Source: Weeksellaceae bacterium
GTDB taxonomy: Bacteria; Bacteroidota; Bacteroidia; Flavobacteriales; Weeksellaceae
Assembly: GCA_022701475.1 (NCBI GenBank)
Contig: JAKOOI010000530.1
Coordinates: 1-10,510, forward strand
Reading direction: 5' to 3'
Length of the DNA: 10,510 bases
The position numbers and the translations under genes were made by a program. This document shows positions 6,963 to 10,510 of the stretch, piece by piece. The notes below the pieces were generated by a model. It was not told the DNA's origin and ran no database searches. It saw only the letters and a program-made list of their open reading frames with translations. Within the stretch, counting starts at the first letter, position 1; each line of letters begins with the position of its first letter.

Positions 6963-7859
6963 TTGAAAAAATTACTATTCATATTTTGTTTTTTGATCTG
7001 TGCACAGGCATTCTCACAGATTCTCTCTTCAAGCATTGAGAAAAAAACCATTGCTTTGGGCGAAGTAAACCATATCGTCATCACCATCAACAATCTTCAG
7101 GACGGGAAAGTTTCTGCAGCGCCCGAAAATGAATTGCTTCCGTTTCACTTTGAGGAAATCAAAGACAGCATTGCACAGACTCCGGATGTATATTACAGAA
7201 GAATTGAGTTTACGGTTTTTGACGAAGGGAAATTCACCATTCCCGAACTTGAATTTAAGGTAGACGGGAAAGTACTCAAAACCATTCCTTATGAAGTGGA
7301 CGTGATCAATACGGCGCAGAAAACAGACCAGATCAATGACATCATGAACAATAAGGGAGTAAAGCTGGATGTGACGGATTACTGGGAGCTTTATAAGTTT
7401 TATATCCTGGCGGGAATTGCACTGATCGCCCTTATTATTGCCATTGTAATGTTCGTCAGGTACGGAAGAAAGCCCAAGGATTCACCGGTGGTTACCACCA
7501 ATCAGACCCTGAAGGAACTCGATTCCCTGAAAAAGAAAAAGTATGTTGAAAACGGCAATTACCGTTCGTTTTACGTAGAGCTGATCGATATTTCAAGAAC
7601 ATTCATTGCAAGACAGTACCGTCTGCCAGCCGATGTGCTGCTTACGGATGACCTGATCGATCTGATCAGGAAAAACAACACCATCTCGCAGGAAAATGAA
7701 AGGGTAGTGGAAGACGTCTTTGTGAGAGGTGACCTCGTAAAGTTTGCCAAGACCTTCCCGGATCAGCAGACCATGGAAAAAGATTTTGCCGATATCCGGA
7801 ATTTTGTGAAAAGATCATCCAAGGATCTGGAATTTGAAAACCTAAGGAAAGATGTTTGA
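6963..7859 (+). CDS. membrane-anchored BatD/DUF4381-like protein
   Basis: This gene encodes 298 residues. It appears to begin at a TTG (6963): that start gives a clean signal peptide, MKKLLFIFCFLICAQAFSQ, and I found no in-frame ATG nearby upstream. The mature N-terminal part (about 20-135) is beta-type and extracytoplasmic, with IALGEVNHIVITINN and FTVFDEGKFTIPELEFKVDGK resembling the Ig-like repeats of BatD proteins. A single membrane helix follows (about 144-166, YKFYILAGIALIALIIAIVMFV). A basic stop-transfer segment and a helical cytoplasmic tail come next, including YRSFYVELIDISRTFIARQYRLPADVLLTDDLIDLIRKN. A gene with this plan lies between DUF58 and batA in many Bacteroidota, and DUF4381 occupies the same slot in Proteobacteria. 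Its end overlaps the batA start by eight bases, indicating translational coupling. The specific function is unknown. Confidence 0.8.
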   Translation: MKKLLFIFCFLICAQAFSQILSSSIEKKTIALGEVNHIVITINNLQDGKVSAAPENELLPFHFEEIKDSIAQTPDVYYRRIEFTVFDEGKFTIPELEFKVDGKVLKTIPYEVDVINTAQKTDQINDIMNNKGVKLDVTDYWELYKFYILAGIALIALIIAIVMFVRYGRKPKDSPVVTTNQTLKELDSLKKKKYVENGNYRSFYVELIDISRTFIARQYRLPADVLLTDDLIDLIRKNNTISQENERVVEDVFVRGDLVKFAKTFPDQQTMEKDFADIRNFVKRSSKDLEFENLRKDV

Positions 7860-8844
7860 TTTTGAATTGTACAGTCCGTGGTTTTTACTCCTGTTCCTGC
7901 TGTTTGTTCCCTTGACGATAAGAGATCTGAGCAACCGTAAAGAGAAAGGCATCAGGGTTCCTACGGTGAAGAATATGGGAGAAAGCGGAGAAATCCGTGT
8001 GGTGATGTTTCTGCTTAAAATATCCAAATATATTATCCTGTCTGCCCTGATTATTGCCATGGCCAGACCCAGGACCTTTACCATTTCCCAGGATCGCGAT
8101 GATACCAAAGGGATAGACATTATGCTTTCAGTTGATGTTTCCCTGAGTATGCTGGCCAAGGATCTTTCGCCGGACCGTCTCACTGCGTTAAAGGATATCG
8201 CTGTAAAATTCGTGCAGAAAAGACCGAATGACCGCATTGGCCTGGTTGCCTATTCCGGGGAAGCTTTTACAAAAGTTCCCGTAACATCAGACCATCAGGT
8301 GATTATCGACGAACTGCAGACTCTCAATCCATTGGAGCTGCAGCCCGGAACTGCTATCGGGGAAGGACTTTCGGTAGCCGTGAACCATCTCAGGAACAGC
8401 AAAGCGAAAAGCAAAATTATTATTTTAATGACCGATGGGGTAAATACGATTGAAAATGCAATGCCGCCGGCTATTGCCGCAGAACTGGCTAAAAATAACA
8501 ATATAAAAGTGTACAGCATCGGTATCGGAACCAACGGTTACGCACTGATGCCTACGCAGACCGATATATTCGGGGATCTGGTCTTTACGGAAACGGAAGT
8601 GAAAATTGACGAACCGGTTCTGCGGGAAATTGCCCAGATGACCGGCGGCCAGTACTTCAGGGCTACTTCAAACAGCAGCCTGGAAGAAGTCTACGACCAG
8701 ATCAACCAGCTGGAAAAAACCGATGTCAAGGTTTCAAAACTGTATAATTATAAGGAATACTTTAAGCTCTTCCTGTGGATTGCATTGGGAATGCTGGTGA
8801 TGGACGCACTGCTGAGATGGGTATTATATAAAATGGTAAGCTGA
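7852..8844 (+). CDS. batA: BatA, membrane-anchored vWA-domain protein
   Basis: This gene encodes 330 residues. Two N-terminal membrane helices (about 9-23 and 52-70) flank a short loop. A vWA domain follows from about residue 87, and a C-terminal helix (about 304-326) closes the protein. The MIDAS metal site is complete: DVSLS (95-99), T168 in GTAIGEGL, and D195 in LMTDGVN. The helix arrangement (N-terminal pair, vWA, C-terminal helix) is the standard BatA/BatB plan, with the vWA domain probably in the periplasm. In Bacteroides fragilis the bat genes were linked to aerotolerance; in other bacteria roles in stress and envelope integrity are debated. BatA is the first of the vWA pair here. It starts inside the end of the preceding gene and its TGA overlaps the batB ATG by one base, so the genes are likely translated together. 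Confidence 0.92.
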   Translation: MFDFELYSPWFLLLFLLFVPLTIRDLSNRKEKGIRVPTVKNMGESGEIRVVMFLLKISKYIILSALIIAMARPRTFTISQDRDDTKGIDIMLSVDVSLSMLAKDLSPDRLTALKDIAVKFVQKRPNDRIGLVAYSGEAFTKVPVTSDHQVIIDELQTLNPLELQPGTAIGEGLSVAVNHLRNSKAKSKIIILMTDGVNTIENAMPPAIAAELAKNNNIKVYSIGIGTNGYALMPTQTDIFGDLVFTETEVKIDEPVLREIAQMTGGQYFRATSNSSLEEVYDQINQLEKTDVKVSKLYNYKEYFKLFLWIALGMLVMDALLRWVLYKMVS

Positions 8845-9851
8845 TGGAATGGTATTTAGGAAATTATTGGTATCTGTTATTGCTGTTGCTGTTACCGCTA
8901 CTGGCCGTTTTTCTGGTCCGTTACCTGAAGTGGAAAAACCGGAAGCGGGAGCTTTTTGCCGAAAGCAGGTTCCATGAACAGCTGTTTGAAAAAAAATCGG
9001 GATTTACAAAATTTTTTCCTGTATTATATCTGTTGGGAACGCTTTTCCTGATTTTTTCCATCATCGATTTACTGAGCGGTTCCGAAGAAGTAAAATCCAG
9101 CCAGAAACTGAATAACGTGATCTTCCTGCTGGATGTTTCCAATTCGATGAATGCGGAAGATATCAGCCCGAGCCGTTTGGGGGAAGCCAAAAACCTGATG
9201 ATCCGGACCATGCAGAAAATGACGAATGATAAAGTGGGGATTGTTATTTTTGCAGGCCAGGCCACTTCTATCATGCCTCTGACTACCGACTATACTTCTG
9301 CTGAGACCTACATCAGCGGAATCGAAACGAATTCAATGCAGATCCAAGGAACGGATTTTTTAAACGGCATCAAAGAAGCTGCTGAAAAATTCAGGAACGT
9401 GAGCAAAGACGCCCGGAAAGTAGTTTTGCTGAGCGACGGGGAAGATAATGAAGGAAATGACGAGGCGGCCATCCGGCTTGCCAATAAAGAAGGCATCATG
9501 ATTACCTCGGTAGGCATCGGTTCCAATGAAGGAGCACCGATTCCGGAATACCAGTTCGGCCAGCTGATGGGATATAAAAGCGATATGTCCGGGCAGACCG
9601 TAGTTTCCAAAAGACAGACGGAAGCCCTGAAAAAGATGGCCGATGCAACCGGTGGATCATACATCGACGGTAACAGTATCGATGAGGGCCCGGATATGAT
9701 CATCGACGCGCTGAAAAAGAAAACCGGTTCTTCGGAAACGCTGGTAAAATCCCAGAATGCGATTCATTATTATCAGTATTTCCTGGCTGTTTCCCTTTTC
9801 TTCTTTTTCCTGATCTATATTTTTAATCCGAAAAGGGATTTCAATATCTGA
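8844..9851 (+). CDS. batB: BatB, membrane-anchored vWA-domain protein
   Basis: This gene encodes 335 residues. It has an N-terminal helix (about 7-26), basic residues WKNRKRE, a second helix (about 57-76), a vWA domain (about 90-300) and a C-terminal helix (about 311-328) followed by NPKRDFNI. The MIDAS site is intact: DVSNS (97-101), T170 in IQGTDFLNGI, and D198 in LLSDGEDNEGND. BatB is the paralogue of BatA and by family knowledge works with BatA and the TPR protein BatC in an inner-membrane complex. The ATG overlaps the batA TGA (TGATG), a sign of translational coupling. A 96-bp gap with promoter-like elements separates it from batC. Confidence 0.92.
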   Translation: MEWYLGNYWYLLLLLLLPLLAVFLVRYLKWKNRKRELFAESRFHEQLFEKKSGFTKFFPVLYLLGTLFLIFSIIDLLSGSEEVKSSQKLNNVIFLLDVSNSMNAEDISPSRLGEAKNLMIRTMQKMTNDKVGIVIFAGQATSIMPLTTDYTSAETYISGIETNSMQIQGTDFLNGIKEAAEKFRNVSKDARKVVLLSDGEDNEGNDEAAIRLANKEGIMITSVGIGSNEGAPIPEYQFGQLMGYKSDMSGQTVVSKRQTEALKKMADATGGSYIDGNSIDEGPDMIIDALKKKTGSSETLVKSQNAIHYYQYFLAVSLFFFFLIYIFNPKRDFNI

Positions 9852-9883
9852 TCGCCTGAATTCCGCAGGGTACAAGCATTTAC

Positions 9884-9941
9884 TTTAACCCAACTTTAAC
9901 AATTAAAAGCCTGTTTATTAACATATAAAGGAATAATTTTG
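9884..9941 (+). promoter_or_regulatory. internal promoter region ahead of batC
   Basis: TAATTTTG at 9934-9941 matches the Bacteroidota -7 element TAnnTTTG exactly. No TTG is found at the expected -33 distance; CTGTTT at 9911-9916 is the nearest candidate. Upstream lie TTTAAC at 9884-9889 and 9895-9900 and ATTAAC at 9917-9922, spaced 11 and 22 bases, that is on one face of the helix. The -7 element ends only six bases before the batC ATG, so any transcript from it would be nearly leaderless. Activity is inferred. Confidence 0.45.
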
Positions 9942-9947
9942 CAACTG

Positions 9948-10510
9948 ATGAATACTAAAATCTTTTTTTTGTCGTTTATTACTGCTTTCCTGTGTTCCGG
10001 TTGCCTGTTTGGCCAGGAAAATTACAGGACGCTGGTCTATGAAGGCAATGAGAAATTCAGCAAAAAAGATTACGATGGTGCTTCTTCCCGTTACCTGGAG
10101 GCTATTAAAAAAAACGACAAGGATTTTACAGCCCATTACAATCTGGGAAATGCGCTTTACAAAAGCAAGAAATATGAAGAGGCCAAAGCAGAATTTGAAA
10201 AAGCGCAGCGGCTTTCTCAAAGCCTTGCGGACAAATCCGCAGCCCTGCATAATCTCGGGAACGCCTATATGCAGCTCCAGAAGCCGGACAAGGCTGCCGA
10301 GTTTTATAAACAATCGCTGAAGCAAAATCCATACAGCGAAGCCACACGGAAGAATTACGAAATTGCCAAGCTGAAAGATAAGGAAAACCAGCAGCAGAAG
10401 CAGCAGAAAAACAATTCCGGGAAAGGCGGCGGCGGGAAAGACCAGCAGCAGAACGACCAGAAAGGAGGTCCCAAGGACCAGAAAGACCAGGGCCAGGGCC
10501 AGCAGAACCA
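9948..10510 (+). CDS. batC: BatC, TPR-repeat periplasmic protein (partial, C-terminus beyond right edge)
   Basis: The frame starts at ATG 9948 and is open for 187 codons to the window edge. An N-terminal signal peptide (MNTKIFFLSFITAFLCSGCLFGQ) is followed by TPR units. YRTLVYEGNEKFSKKDYDGASSRYLEAIKKN (26-56), FTAHYNLGNALYKSKKYEEAKAEFEKAQRLS (60-90) and SAALHNLGNAYMQLQKPDKAAEFYKQSLKQNP (97-128) each show the G/A/Y/A TPR spacing. A low-complexity tail rich in Gln, Lys, Gly and Asp begins at about residue 143. BatC adds a protein-interaction scaffold to the BatA/BatB complex, and this tail is common in BatC proteins. The cysteines at 16 and 19 do not form a good lipobox, so a secreted rather than lipidated form is favoured. 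The partner gene batD would be expected downstream. Confidence 0.88.
   Translation, partial: MNTKIFFLSFITAFLCSGCLFGQENYRTLVYEGNEKFSKKDYDGASSRYLEAIKKNDKDFTAHYNLGNALYKSKKYEEAKAEFEKAQRLSQSLADKSAALHNLGNAYMQLQKPDKAAEFYKQSLKQNPYSEATRKNYEIAKLKDKENQQQKQQKNNSGKGGGGKDQQQNDQKGGPKDQKDQGQGQQN

Overview
The window looks like a chromosomal segment from a member of the Bacteroidota, most likely a flavobacterium close to Chryseobacterium (Weeksellaceae). The grounds are the protein flavour (MoxR and the Bat proteins, a YfhO-like membrane protein, a DUF6263-like lipoprotein), A-rich leaders without clear Shine-Dalgarno sites, and two promoter sites matching the Bacteroidota -7 element TAnnTTTG. The genus is an inference from recall. 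No rRNA, tRNA, CRISPR array, transposase or phage gene was seen.

Layout: genes on the minus strand fill the left part (1-4638) and genes on the plus strand fill the right part (4888-10510). A divergent gap of about 250 bp separates them. Read in the minus direction, the left part has a DinB-fold protein (4638-4168), a decayed four-helix-bundle (23S rRNA intervening-sequence type) gene (4135-3804), the 23S rRNA 2'-O-methyltransferase RlmB (3706-2966), an envelope lipoprotein (2896-1844), a small single-pass membrane protein of DUF4834 type (1758-1534), and a large YfhO-like polytopic membrane protein that starts at 1468 and runs off the left edge. A perfect 12-bp inverted repeat lies just ahead of the YfhO-like start.

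The right part is a Bat (Bacteroides aerotolerance) operon in canonical order: MoxR AAA+ ATPase, DUF58 protein, a membrane-anchored BatD/DUF4381-like protein, BatA, BatB, and the start of the TPR protein BatC, cut by the right edge. The last member of the usual cluster (BatD) would lie beyond the window. In this family the MoxR ATPase is thought to act as a chaperone on von Willebrand factor A (vWA) proteins. BatA and BatB present vWA domains from the inner membrane, and BatC adds periplasmic TPR contacts. The process they serve (stress tolerance or envelope integrity) is not firmly settled.

I found no clearly new multi-gene system. The most useful non-routine observations are the four-helix-bundle pseudogene, missed by simple ORF calling because of two stops and a frameshift; an eight-copy degenerate octamer array between moxR and the DUF58 gene; a -7 promoter element only six bases upstream of the batC start; and paired, roughly helix-spaced TTTAAC motifs upstream of both moxR and batC.
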